From Filomicrobium insigne (GTDB lineage: Bacteria; Pseudomonadota; Alphaproteobacteria; Rhizobiales; Hyphomicrobiaceae): DNA of 64,000 nt. The first letter of the stretch is position 1. The number at the start of each line of letters is the position of its first letter. A model generated the notes under the pieces. It was not told the origin of the DNA. It saw only the letters and a list, made by a program, of their open reading frames with translations, and searched no databases. The stretch is from the NCBI RefSeq assembly GCF_900104305.1, contig NZ_FNJC01000002.1, forward strand, positions 1 through 64,000, given 5' to 3'. Position numbers and translations under genes: made by a program. Below are positions 1 to 8,374 of this stretch, one piece after another.

Positions 1-19
1 ACCCGGCCCACTGGCCCCA

Positions 20-49
20 TTTTGGCGGCCTGTTAAGGGGCCACCAAAA
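20..49 (-). terminator. hairpin downstream of tuf
   Basis: An 11-base-pair stem with one G-T wobble lies just after the tuf stop codon. No clear T-run follows on the minus strand before the window edge, so it may be a processing or attenuation hairpin rather than a full intrinsic terminator. Confidence 0.35.
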
Positions 50-61
50 CGGATGCGATCA

Positions 62-1252
62 TTATTCGACGATCGCGGCAACAACACCCGCGCCGACCGT
101 ACGGCCGCCTTCACGGATCGCGAAGCGAAGCTTCTCTTCCATCGCGATCGGAGTGATCAGCTCAACGTCCATCGACACGTTGTCGCCAGGCATAACCATT
201 TCCGTGCCTTCTGGAAGCGTGACGACACCCGTCACGTCCGTCGTACGGAAGTAAAACTGAGGACGATAGTTCGTGAAGAACGGCGTGTGACGGCCGCCTT
301 CTTCCTTCGTCAGGATGTATGCCTCAGCCTTGAACTTCTTGTGTGGCTTGATCGAGCCCGGCTTGCAAAGAACCTGCCCGCGCTCAACGTCCTCACGACC
401 GATACCACGAAGAAGAGCGCCAACGTTGTCGCCAGCCTCGCCCTGATCCAGAAGCTTCCGGAACATTTCAACGCCCGTGACAGTCGTCTTCGTCGTATCA
501 CGGATGCCGACGATCTCGACTTCCTCACCGACCTTAACAATGCCACGCTCAATACGGCCCGTAACAACCGTACCGCGGCCAGAAATCGAGAATACGTCTT
601 CGATCGGCATCAGGAACGGCTGATCCTTCGGACGGTCCGGCGTCGGGATGTATTCATCAACCGTCTGCATCAGAGCCAGGATCGCGTCGTGGCCGAGCTT
701 CGCATCACCGTCTTCCAGAGCAACCAGAGCCGAGCCCTTCGTGATCGGGATGTCGTCGCCAGGGAACTCGTAAGACGACAGAAGCTCGCGCACTTCCATC
801 TCAACGAGCTCAAGAAGCTCTTCATCGTCGACCATGTCGCACTTGTTCAGGAACACGACAAGGGCAGGAACGCCGACCTGACGGGCCAGAAGGATGTGCT
901 CGCGCGTCTGTGGCATCGGGCCGTCAGCAGCCGAAACGACCAGAATCGCGCCGTCCATCTGCGCCGCACCCGTGATCATGTTCTTCACGTAGTCCGCGTG
1001 ACCTGGGCAATCAACGTGCGCGTAGTGACGGTTCGCCGTCTCATACTCAACGTGCGACGTCGAAATCGTGATGCCCCGAGCCTTCTCTTCCGGTGCACGG
1101 TCAATCTGGTCGTAAGCTGAAAACGTTGCCCCACCCGTCTCAGCCAATACCTTCGTGATCGCTGCCGTCAGAGACGTCTTTCCGTGGTCAACGTGACCGA
1201 TCGTGCCGATGTTTACGTGCGGCTTCGTCCGCTCGAATTTCGCCTTGGCCAT
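62..1252 (-). CDS. tuf: translation elongation factor Tu
   Basis: EF-Tu carries aminoacyl-tRNA to the ribosomal A site as a GTP complex in the cytoplasm. The 396-residue product is of normal family length. It has the G1 loop GHVDHGKT, the G3 motif DCPGHADY and the G4 motif NKCD, followed by the two beta-barrel domains. I place the start at the ATG giving [12 protein letters not shown], which has AAGGA at good spacing; the in-frame upstream extension does not match the family. The gene sits next to tRNA-Gly and tRNA-Tyr, the usual Hyphomicrobiales setting upstream of tRNA-Trp, secE and nusG, which are probably just outside the window (inference). Confidence 0.98.
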   Translation of the reverse strand: MAKAKFERTKPHVNIGTIGHVDHGKTSLTAAITKVLAETGGATFSAYDQIDRAPEEKARGITISTSHVEYETANRHYAHVDCPGHADYVKNMITGAAQMDGAILVVSAADGPMPQTREHILLARQVGVPALVVFLNKCDMVDDEELLELVEMEVRELLSSYEFPGDDIPITKGSALVALEDGDAKLGHDAILALMQTVDEYIPTPDRPKDQPFLMPIEDVFSISGRGTVVTGRIERGIVKVGEEVEIVGIRDTTKTTVTGVEMFRKLLDQGEAGDNVGALLRGIGREDVERGQVLCKPGSIKPHKKFKAEAYILTKEEGGRHTPFFTNYRPQFYFRTTDVTGVVTLPEGTEMVMPGDNVSMDVELITPIAMEEKLRFAIREGGRTVGAGVVAAIVE

Positions 1253-1335
1253 TGCTCGTCCTTGACAGTGTTTGACACCTTCTGGGTCACCGGGCCGCAA
1301 AGCCGCGTATCGGCACCCATACGCCTGAGCCCGAT

Positions 1336-1364
1336 CCTCTAAGGGCTTGAGCCTTATTGTTCAA
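1336..1364 (-). promoter_or_regulatory. tuf: candidate tuf promoter
   Basis: Reading the minus strand, TTGAAC and TAGAGG are separated by 17 bases, about 85 bases upstream of the tuf start. The -35 is reasonable and the -10 is weak, so this is a guess from spacing. Confidence 0.3.
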
Positions 1365-1518
1365 GGCCCAATCTTTGATCTGTGCCCCTGTTCGTCGAAC
1401 ATATTGGCCAACTTTCGCTGATGCGCTTCATCGCGACATTCCCGCCCCGTGCGGAACAGATCCCCCGTAGATGCGTTTGAATCACATTCCTTGAGCCAAA
1501 AAGCGAGAGGAGGATGAA

Positions 1519-1704
1519 ATGTCACCTGAAATCAAAAATACCCACTTCCCTCGAGAAAATCGCAACAGCGTGCTCGACAGACCAGAAAATATCCAGGGAA
1601 TTCCTGGGTCCCAGCATCCCCATCTTCCCGAGCAGGCGGAACATTGCCTGAGCGTCCTTCAGGGGCCGCAATGCATCCAAGGTGAAAAGCACGGTAAAAA
1701 GTAA
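1519..1704 (+). CDS. small hypothetical protein (61 aa)
   Basis: I do not recognise this hydrophilic, proline- and histidine-containing peptide. It is listed because GAGAGGAGG stands at ideal distance before its ATG and because it lies 14 bases upstream of a more convincing small membrane-protein gene on the same strand. It has no signal peptide or membrane segment. It could equally be leader sequence for the next gene. Confidence 0.35.
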   Translation: MSPEIKNTHFPRENRNSVLDRPENIQGIPGSQHPHLPEQAEHCLSVLQGPQCIQGEKHGKK

Positions 1705-1718
1705 AAAGGCTTTGACCT

Positions 1719-1904
1719 ATGCAAGGGACCTCGACAGACAAACGCACATCCCAATCACCTGACGGGCCCAAAACCTATTCCGCCGAAAAGGCTCGTCAGG
1801 GCACTATTATTTTGCGCCATCGCTGGAGCCGATGGCTCTTCATTCTGGGGTTGGTCGCAGCCGTAGTTCTAGCGTTTTTCACAATTCCGCAAATGCCCTC
1901 CTGA
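1719..1904 (+). CDS. small single-pass membrane protein
   Basis: This 61-residue protein has a polar N-terminus, the motif YSAEKARQGTIILRHRW, one transmembrane helix near residues 38-55 and a very short tail. The pattern matches a small alphaproteobacterial family often mislabelled as a peptide ABC transporter permease. It is far too short to be a permease and its role is unknown. The topology suggests the basic segment stays in the cytoplasm. Confidence 0.7.
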   Translation: MQGTSTDKRTSQSPDGPKTYSAEKARQGTIILRHRWSRWLFILGLVAAVVLAFFTIPQMPS

Positions 1905-1979
1905 ATTTATCAGTGAAGAGATTGCTTTGCGCCATTCCGGCACCGCCATCTACGCGACCCCTCTCGAGAGTTTCGACCT

Positions 1980-2348
1980 ATGAGCCGCTCCAACCTCGAA
2001 GGCTACTCAATCTTACTGGTGGAAGACGAGCCATTGATCGCGATGGATATTGCTGATGAGCTCGAAGGGCACGGCGCACGGGTTCACAACGTCCCCAGCG
2101 TTGACGAAGCTCTCACAATCCTGGCTTCCGCCGCTGTGTCCGCCGCCGTACTCGACTACCGCTTGGCCGATGGCACCGCCGATGAACTCTGCCAGCGACT
2201 TACCGATATGGGCATCCCGTTTGTCATATACAGTGGCTACACGGAGGTCGAAGGCGTTTGCGGCAAATGGGGTGTCATCCGCAAGCCTGCCGCTCCAAAC
2301 GCGCTTGTCGGGATGGTCATCGCGCGCCTACAGATCTCGTCCAAGTAA
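1980..2348 (+). CDS. single-domain response regulator receiver protein
   Basis: The 122-residue product is a stand-alone CheY-like receiver domain. The acidic pocket is E15/D16, the phospho-acceptor is D59 in AAVLDYRLADG, the switch Ser is S85 in VIYSG, and the conserved Lys is K102 before Pro. There is no output domain, so it probably passes phosphate on or acts by protein binding. No histidine kinase is adjacent. Proteins of this kind are common in Rhizobiales. Confidence 0.9.
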   Translation: MSRSNLEGYSILLVEDEPLIAMDIADELEGHGARVHNVPSVDEALTILASAAVSAAVLDYRLADGTADELCQRLTDMGIPFVIYSGYTEVEGVCGKWGVIRKPAAPNALVGMVIARLQISSK

Positions 2349-2419
2349 TAGAAATGGCCGGAGTATCGGCGATCCGCTCCGTCTCCGTTAAATGCAATAC
2401 CGAATGTGTCAGATGAAAT

Positions 2420-2493
2420 TGGAGCGGGTGAGGGGAATCGAACCCCCGTATTCAGCTTGGAAGGCTGCTGCTCTACCATTGAGCTACACCCGC
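2420..2493 (-). tRNA. tRNA-Gly (anticodon TCC)
   Basis: The minus strand folds as a complete cloverleaf: acceptor GCGGGTG paired with CACCCGC, D-arm GCTC/GAGC, anticodon loop CTTCCAA and T-loop TTCGATT. The 3' CCA is encoded. The anticodon TCC reads GGA/GGG. Confidence 0.97.
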
Positions 2494-2897
2494 ACCCATG
2501 GCATCCGGGCTTTTTACCGATTTTTGACGGCAACGCAAACGGACATTTGCGGAACAGGCTAATCCGCCGCGCACAACCCGCAGCATCAGCTAGACTACAG
2601 AAGCGCTCGTAAAATGAACCGATAAAAACCCGCATTTTAGTTCAGGTAGCCCCTACCGTGCAGGACCGCACCGAAGCAACACACTGATAAGCTCCAACTA
2701 GAGATTTTTAACCAACCAAGTAGGAGGGACCGCGCGAACCTACAAGCAGCGCGCACAGTGTATCGCTTGACAGCAGCGCGAGGAACCCAAGCTGTCCGAG
2801 CAGATTACAGACGCATGTTACCGAGCAAAGCCACCAATCGGGGGCCTGCAATCCAATTTTAATTGCCCCGTTCATGGCATAACAGGAGCCATTATCG
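2494..2897. other. gene-free stretch
   Basis: About 400 bases between tRNA-Gly and the next gene. I see no convincing coding frame, repeat or RNA; the end presumably holds the promoter of the following gene. Confidence 0.5.
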
Positions 2898-4019
2898 ATG
2901 CTTTACGTAGATATCCCGACGCTCCCGGAACTCAAGGCGCTAATTTCCACCCGTGCGGATACGTGCGTCTCTATCTACGTATCCACCACACCACACACGC
3001 AGCAGGTTTCAGCCAGCCGGATAGCCTATGGCAATCTGGTCAAGACTGCGATGGAGCAGCTGGAAAGCATAGGATTTGATAAGCATCGCCGCCGCCGTCT
3101 CGAAGCGGAGCTTGCAGCGTTAACAGATGATGACGATTTTTGGAAACTGCAGGCCCATAGCTTAGCCGTCCTTGCCACCCCCGACAGCATCCGCACATTT
3201 AGATTGGCCACGGCGGTAACAGATACGACCCAAGTCGCAGATCGCTTCTATCTGAAGCCTCTCCTTCGAGCCATCGCCTTCCCTCAAACGGCATTCATTT
3301 TAACTTTGTCGGAAAATGCAGTCCGCTTGATCGAGATATTTGCGGACTTACCGCCATCCCCGGTACGCGTCCCCGAGCTGCCCAAAAGTGCCGCCGATGC
3401 AGTGGGGCGCGCATCCATAAATAACCTTGCGCAGAACACACGCATAGCCAACGCCGAAGGTCAAACCGTGTTGCTCCGACAATACGCGCGGAAAGTAGAC
3501 GCTGCACTTCGTGGCGTTCTGGCGGGACGAGATACCCCCCTGATCCTTGCATCCACAGATCCGCTGGCCCCGATTTTCCGAAATCTGAACAGCTACCCGG
3601 CTCTATTGAGCGAGGGCATATCGGAAAGTCCAGACCGCCTCTCTGAAGCTGAACTCGCGAGCGCGGCACGCCCGATACTTGACCGTTACTACAAGGCGCA
3701 GATTGACGAAGCGCGCACATTGTTTGAGGCCCGCTCCAACGACCGCCGCGCAACGACCAACATTGGCGAGGTGGCACGCGCAGCCACCAACGGCGCGGTT
3801 GAATTTTTGATGGTGGATATCGATCACGTCGCGCCGGGAACAGTCAACGACACCGATGGCGCCGTGACATTCGCCACCAGCCCCGACGCCGCCAACTACG
3901 ATATCGCGGACGAGATCGCCGGCAGAGCAATAATGACAGGCGCCCGGTTTCTCGGGGTCCGTCAGACAGACATTCCCGGCAACGCTCAGGTGGCTGCGAT
4001 TCTGCGATATCCCATTTGA
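2898..4019 (+). CDS. baeRF-family protein (bacterial archaeo-eukaryotic release-factor-like)
   Basis: This 373-residue protein resembles the bacterial archaeo-eukaryotic release factor (baeRF) families, probably family 11. The N-terminus is LYVDIPTLPELKALIS followed by CVSIYVSTTPHTQQ. The middle is a beta-rich region and the C-terminus is an L7Ae-like segment ending VAAILRYPI. There is no signal peptide. These proteins are thought to act on stalled ribosomes or in stress responses, but no function is proven for this family. It lies between tRNA-Gly and tRNA-Tyr, so a translation link is plausible though only inferred. Confidence 0.75.
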   Translation: MLYVDIPTLPELKALISTRADTCVSIYVSTTPHTQQVSASRIAYGNLVKTAMEQLESIGFDKHRRRRLEAELAALTDDDDFWKLQAHSLAVLATPDSIRTFRLATAVTDTTQVADRFYLKPLLRAIAFPQTAFILTLSENAVRLIEIFADLPPSPVRVPELPKSAADAVGRASINNLAQNTRIANAEGQTVLLRQYARKVDAALRGVLAGRDTPLILASTDPLAPIFRNLNSYPALLSEGISESPDRLSEAELASAARPILDRYYKAQIDEARTLFEARSNDRRATTNIGEVARAATNGAVEFLMVDIDHVAPGTVNDTDGAVTFATSPDAANYDIADEIAGRAIMTGARFLGVRQTDIPGNAQVAAILRYPI

Positions 4020-4177
4020 ACAAGAACGAGGCCCTGCCAACCGCAAAGCGTTCGCGGCAATCCGAGAGTCTGATTTGATAGAGGTAAGGTTTGGCCTATG
4101 AGGGTTAAGCCATGCCACGGCCCGAAAGCGAGGCGGTCCGGCGTTAGCACACCGCCAAAAGGTGCGTGAGCCTGAAA

Positions 4178-4262
4178 TGGTGGAGGGGGTTGGATTCGAA
4201 CCAACGTAGGCGTAGCCAACGGATTTACAGTCCGTCCCCTTTAGCCACTCGGGCACCCCTCC
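4178..4262 (-). tRNA. tRNA-Tyr (anticodon GTA)
   Basis: This is a class II tRNA with a long variable arm. The acceptor GGAGGGG pairs with CCCCTCC, the anticodon loop ACTGTAAAT contains GTA, the T-loop is TTCGAAT, and the 3' CCA is encoded. Confidence 0.97.
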
Positions 4263-4548
4263 ACATCTCGCAACCTGACTAGGTCCTTTCGAACCGGTCA
4301 ATGTTCATTTGACGCCACTTATATCATTGAGCCGAAGGCAAAAATCAACATCAGCCTGTCAAATGAAATCGCCCCGCGGATGGCCAGCGGGGCAACCCCT
4401 CGTTTATGCGAAAATGAACTCCGCATGTCAATTCCCAAATGCCTGCGGCGCAATGAGCGCCCCGCATCAACGCGGGTGCGGCCCGCCTCCGGCCATGGTA
4501 TTTGCGTAGCTCCCGAACCGTCTCTCTAACCTCGGCTCCCTGATCATC

Positions 4549-5343
4549 GTGAGAAAATTTCCAAAACCTAACTCCAAGCGTCGCCCCGGCGCGCGCCCAG
4601 CGCACGCGCCGAAGGTCACACCAGACGACGTCACGCTGTTTGGCATCCATGCTGTTGAGGCCGCCCTTGCGAACCCGCAACGCCAGCTCATCAAACTGCT
4701 GGCGACAGAGAATGCAGCCCACCGTTTGGCAACAAGTATCCAGACCCGCGGGATCACGCCTGAAATCGTGACGCCCCGCCGTCTCGATCAGCTTCTTGGT
4801 GCCGATACGGTCCATCAGGGCATAGCCCTCACGACCGACTATCTGCCAGAGCCCGTGCTCGAAACGCTTTTAGAGAACGCCGCTGACGGACAACCCCTTA
4901 TCATTCTTGATCAGGTCACCGACCCGCACAACGTCGGCGCGATCCTTCGCTCAGCCGCAGTATTTGGCTGCGCGGGGCTCATCATGACACGCCGCCACAG
5001 CCCACCGCTCAATGGCACGCTGGCGAAATCTGCCTCCGGCGCTTTGGAGCTGGTGCCTGTGCACCTGACACAAAATCTTGCACGCTTGCTAACCCAGCTG
5101 AAAGAAAACGGGATAACGGTCATCGGCCTCGATGGCGCAGCGCAAGAGGTGCTGGACGACGCAAGCCTTTCTGGCCCCCTTGCGATAATCCTCGGCGCAG
5201 AGGGCAAAGGGCTGCGCGCGTTAACGGCGGAAACCTGCGATCACCTTTATCGCATCGAGGCACCCGGAGCTCTGGCAAGCCTCAACGTTTCTAATGCCGC
5301 GGCTGTGGCCCTGCATTTGGTTGCCATGCGCCGACGCGGCTAA
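4549..5343 (+). CDS. rlmB: 23S rRNA (guanosine-2'-O-)-methyltransferase RlmB
   Basis: RlmB is a SPOUT-fold enzyme that methylates the 2'-hydroxyl of a conserved guanosine in the 23S rRNA peptidyl-transferase region. The 264-residue product has a basic N-terminal tail, an L30e-like substrate-binding domain (FGIHAVEAAL) and the three SpoU motifs: DPHNVGAILRSA, ILGAEGKGLR and LNVSNAAAVAL. The start is the first ATG of the frame, before a basic stretch typical of alphaproteobacterial RlmB. It is divergent from tRNA-Tyr and followed by a hairpin. Confidence 0.95.
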   Translation: MRKFPKPNSKRRPGARPAHAPKVTPDDVTLFGIHAVEAALANPQRQLIKLLATENAAHRLATSIQTRGITPEIVTPRRLDQLLGADTVHQGIALTTDYLPEPVLETLLENAADGQPLIILDQVTDPHNVGAILRSAAVFGCAGLIMTRRHSPPLNGTLAKSASGALELVPVHLTQNLARLLTQLKENGITVIGLDGAAQEVLDDASLSGPLAIILGAEGKGLRALTAETCDHLYRIEAPGALASLNVSNAAAVALHLVAMRRRG

Positions 5344-5370
5344 ACAAAAGCACATTTCCCCAAACAGAAA

Positions 5371-5405
5371 AGGCGTCCGGACCCAAAACCCGAACGCCTC
5401 ATTTT
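5371..5405 (+). terminator. intrinsic terminator after rlmB
   Basis: AGGCGTCCGG and CCGAACGCCT form a 10-pair stem with one mismatch, followed by ATTTTG. The T-run is short. Confidence 0.55.
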
Positions 5406-5489
5406 GATAGATCGCTTTCCGCACGGCGGCTCATATCGGAAGCCTTACGGTGCCGATATACCCTGGAAGCTACGCAGCGCGTTTTAAGC

Positions 5490-5855
5490 TCACCTCCAGC
5501 GGCGACGATCCCAGCCCCAACCGCGGTCACGGCGGTATGCGCGGCGATAATCGCGCGGATAACCCCACGAGCTATAATAGGGCGGAACCCGATACCAACG
5601 GCGGCGCTCGCGCATTTCATACGCTGGACGCCAATAACCAGCGTCGTAGTAGGGATAGTAGTTACGGGGGCGATAATAGTAGGAATAGGGGTCTACATAG
5701 ATCCGATCCCTACGGTAACGCGGGCGCTCAAACCGGTCATCAACGATCGGCCGCTCATAACCGCCACGCCACTCGCCGCCAGCACTGGCCGGCGTGATAT
5801 GACCCGCTGCCGCAAAGAGCGCAGCCAAGGCCAATGCAAAAACTCCGATACGCAT
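5490..5855 (-). CDS. exported Arg/Tyr/Pro-rich protein
   Basis: A 121-residue protein with a clear signal peptide (MRIGVFALALAALFAAAG, cleavage near PASA-GG). The mature part is extremely rich in Tyr, Arg, Trp and Pro. I place the start at the ATG before RIGVFAL because GGAG lies 8 bases upstream; an in-frame ATG eight codons earlier lacks this. Such YR-rich secreted proteins are common in Bradyrhizobium and Hyphomicrobium and have no known function. The composition suggests a disordered, very basic envelope protein. Confidence 0.75.
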   Translation of the reverse strand: MRIGVFALALAALFAAAGHITPASAGGEWRGGYERPIVDDRFERPRYRRDRIYVDPYSYYYRPRNYYPYYDAGYWRPAYEMRERRRWYRVPPYYSSWGYPRDYRRAYRRDRGWGWDRRRWR

Positions 5856-6245
5856 CGTCTTACTCCAGGGTACGGACAATTTCTTCTAGCTCAGCAGGCA
5901 ACATGACGCAAAACAGTAAAGTTACATCTAAGCAAAACGAGTTTATACGATTTAATCGCGCCACACTTGGTTTGCCGATCCCAAGTCGAGACCAGAGTTA
6001 ACTCGTTAGTTCTTCGTCCGAATGGCACATGAGCCCTGGATAACCTCTCTGATCTCCGGCCACGCAGAGTTGCAGAGGCAGCAATCCCGCAGCCGGCGCA
6101 ACAAATCGGCGCAAAACCTCCACATATTTAAAGCTGTACTTTGAAAATAGACCTCTGGTCCTGCCTCGCGCGAAGCGCTATAAGTCGCCGCGACATGACA
6201 TGCCGCGGCGGCGACCTGATGTGCTATCGGGCCCAGCGGCAATCA
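5856..6245. other. gene-free stretch
   Basis: About 390 bases between the exported Tyr-rich protein and tRNA-Thr. It is A/T-richer near 5900-5960. No supported gene is seen; it should hold the promoters of both neighbours. Confidence 0.5.
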
Positions 6246-6321
<76 letters not shown>

Positions 6322-6451
6322 GCAAGACCGCTAGGGTGTGACGGCGGGCTCAAATGCCGCCACGGAGCCTCACTAGGTCCCCTCCACCAACATTAGCCAT
6401 CGCCGCTTAGTGCAACGAAACGTCAGCAAACTGCAGTAAGGAACACCGAAG

Positions 6452-7024
6452 ATGGGAAAGCGCGCACTGGTCGTTGTCGATATTCAAAACGACTACTTCC
6501 CGAATGGTAAGTGGCCGCTCGTCGGGATCGAAGGCGCAGCCGACAACGCAGCCCGCGTCATCGAAGCAACACGCCGAACTGGAGATTTGCTCGTTCATAT
6601 CCGCCACGAGTTCCCCATCCCCAATGCCCCCTTCTTCGAGGCAGGCTCGGAAGGTGCGCAAATTCACCCGAAGGCGCAGAACCAGGCCGGTGAGCCTCTG
6701 GTTCTCAAAAACAACGTCAACGCATTCCGGGAAACCGAACTCAAGGACCTCCTGGACCGCAACGGAATTGAGGACGTCCTCATCGTCGGCAATATGAGCC
6801 ACATGTGCGTGGACGCCGCGACACGGGCAGCTTCGGACTTTGGCTACAACGTCACCGTGATCCACGACGCATGCGCAAGCCGTGACCTGGAATTCAACGG
6901 TGTTCAGGTTCCCGCGGCACAGGCTCACGCAGCCTTCATGGCCGCCCTCGCTTTCGCCTACGCCAAGGTGATATCGACCGAAGAATATCTCAACGCCGTC
7001 GCCAACGAGGCCCCCGCAGCTTAA
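6452..7024 (+). CDS. isochorismatase-family cysteine hydrolase
   Basis: This 190-residue protein has the cysteine-hydrolase triad: D10 in LVVVDIQNDY, K86 in VLKNNVNAF and C119 in NMSHMCVDAATR. The family includes isochorismatases, nicotinamidases and N-carbamoyl hydrolases. Its length and the SHMCVDAATR motif fit a general cysteine hydrolase and do not fix a substrate. It is cytoplasmic. It appears monocistronic, 130 bases downstream of tRNA-Thr. A second, only distantly similar member lies at 45499. Confidence 0.9.
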   Translation: MGKRALVVVDIQNDYFPNGKWPLVGIEGAADNAARVIEATRRTGDLLVHIRHEFPIPNAPFFEAGSEGAQIHPKAQNQAGEPLVLKNNVNAFRETELKDLLDRNGIEDVLIVGNMSHMCVDAATRAASDFGYNVTVIHDACASRDLEFNGVQVPAAQAHAAFMAALAFAYAKVISTEEYLNAVANEAPAA

Positions 7025-7050
7025 GCTTCAATAGAAAGCTCAGGGCAATC

Positions 7051-7099
7051 GGTATCGAAGCGCATCTTCTAGGTGTTGGCTTCGATACCGCATCCTTTT
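7051..7099 (+). terminator. 11-bp perfect hairpin after cysteine hydrolase gene
   Basis: GGTATCGAAGC (7051-7061) and GCTTCGATACC (7079-7089) are perfect inverted repeats with a 17-base loop. A short TTTT follows at 7096. It is probably a terminator, though the spacing to the T-run is loose. Confidence 0.45.
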
Positions 7100-7126
7100 G
7101 GCAGGATATAAAGCAAGAGCTGATCC

Positions 7127-7372
7127 GTGCCTCGAATACCTGCCACCAACAAACAGGCGCACCGCCTGGCTTTACCCGTCGGCGCTCTGATATCGTTTCT
7201 GGTCGTTATTTTCCTGATACGCGCCGCATACCAATATTTTGCGGAAGCTCCCACAGCGCATGGGCTCACCGATGCCGCCTATGTCGCTCTCCTGCGTCTC
7301 GGCTTCGTGGCCGCCGCAATCCTTTGCTATCCGCTCTTGCTCAGACTCCGCACCGCTCTCGGCAAACGCTGA
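7127..7372 (+). CDS. small two-helix membrane protein
   Basis: An 81-residue hypothetical protein with a GTG start and two predicted membrane helices (about residues 16-35 and 50-70) separated by a short loop, ending in basic residues. No clear ribosome binding site is visible. I recognise no family. The frame is supported only by its membrane-protein composition. Confidence 0.45.
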   Translation: MPRIPATNKQAHRLALPVGALISFLVVIFLIRAAYQYFAEAPTAHGLTDAAYVALLRLGFVAAAILCYPLLLRLRTALGKR

Positions 7373-7747
7373 AACGTGCCTCGCTACCGATGCGCGCGAC
7401 GACGATGAACGAACATTGAGAGAAAACCGAAAACGAGGCGCACGCTGTTGAAGCGTGGAGACGCGCCTCGCCCCCTCGGCATCGAGGAAAACCTAAGCCG
7501 CACCCGCGGCGCAAATTCAAAAATTGGTACGTACTGAACGCACACATCCCCCGACTCGCGACACGAGGAAGCAGATCACGAGCCGGGGACGAACGCCTTG
7601 CGTGGCCCGACAAGTATCCTGAACACGAAACGGTTTTTCTATGGGAAGATCTCCCGAAAGCATCGGGCGTTTACTCCCAAACTTCCCGATGCTCCGGTGA
7701 AAAATGGATATACGCGCGGAAGAGCTGCCCGTTCGCGGACACCAAAC
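7373..7747. other. gene-free stretch with inverted repeats
   Basis: It holds CGAGGCGC/GCGCCTCG around 7434-7470 and AGCATCGGG/CCCGATGCT around 7658-7694. The second could terminate the response regulator gene that reads toward it from the right. No coding frame is supported. Confidence 0.4.
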
Positions 7748-8374
7748 CTACTTGCTCAAAAATTCAATCGACGTGCGAATGAGATCGGCTGTGCGCTCCA
7801 AGCCAAGCTTGCTCTTCATCATGCTGCACGAGTTGGCGATCGTCTTGTAGGAAACACCCAGCGCCTCCGCGATCTCCGTCATACTCTTGCCTTCACCTAG
7901 CAGACGCAGGATCTCAACTTCCCGGGTCGTGAGCTGCTGGAGAGGGTCATCGCCGGAGTACTGAGCAATGGCCAACTGCGACGCCAGCTCTCGCTCGATA
8001 TAATGGCCGCCTTCCGAGACCTTCTTGATCGCCGCAAGCAATTCATCAGCCGCAGCGCTCTTACTAACATAGCCTTTGGCGCCAAGCCGTAGGGCACGCG
8101 CTGCATAAATCGGCTCCGCATGCATACTGAAAACGATCACCCGAGCCTTAGGGTCTCTCAGAAGTAGTCTGCGAAGCAGCTCAAGTCCGCCAATGCCCTT
8201 CATATTGAGATCGAGCAAGATAAGATCCGGTGGGTCCTTTCCGACGAGCGCCAGGGCCTCAGCGCCAGAACTCGCCTCGGTCAAAATAGCTTCGCGCGCA
8301 CCTGAAATCAGTCGGCGAACACCTTCCCGCACGACAATATGGTCATCAACGAGTAGGACCTTTAAGGGCTTCAT
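7748..8374 (-). CDS. NarL/LuxR-type response regulator
   Basis: The 208-residue protein has an N-terminal receiver domain (D10/D11 pocket, phospho-acceptor D55 in LILLDLNM, K104 region GYVSKS). Its C-terminal LuxR helix-turn-helix reads LTTREVEILRLLGEGKSMTEIA. Phosphorylation should control DNA binding. Its start overlaps the stop of the upstream histidine kinase gene (ATGA), so the two are translated together. It is a clear paralogue of the regulator at 9853. Confidence 0.95.
   Translation of the reverse strand: MKPLKVLLVDDHIVVREGVRRLISGAREAILTEASSGAEALALVGKDPPDLILLDLNMKGIGGLELLRRLLLRDPKARVIVFSMHAEPIYAARALRLGAKGYVSKSAAADELLAAIKKVSEGGHYIERELASQLAIAQYSGDDPLQQLTTREVEILRLLGEGKSMTEIAEALGVSYKTIANSCSMMKSKLGLERTADLIRTSIEFLSK

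Noticed and set aside
53-1120. Long open frame on the plus strand across tuf
   Set aside because: It is antisense to a certain EF-Tu gene, with Arg/His-rich composition and no family features.
2406-2612. Plus-strand frame over tRNA-Gly
   Set aside because: It overlaps a complete tRNA on the other strand and has no protein-like features.
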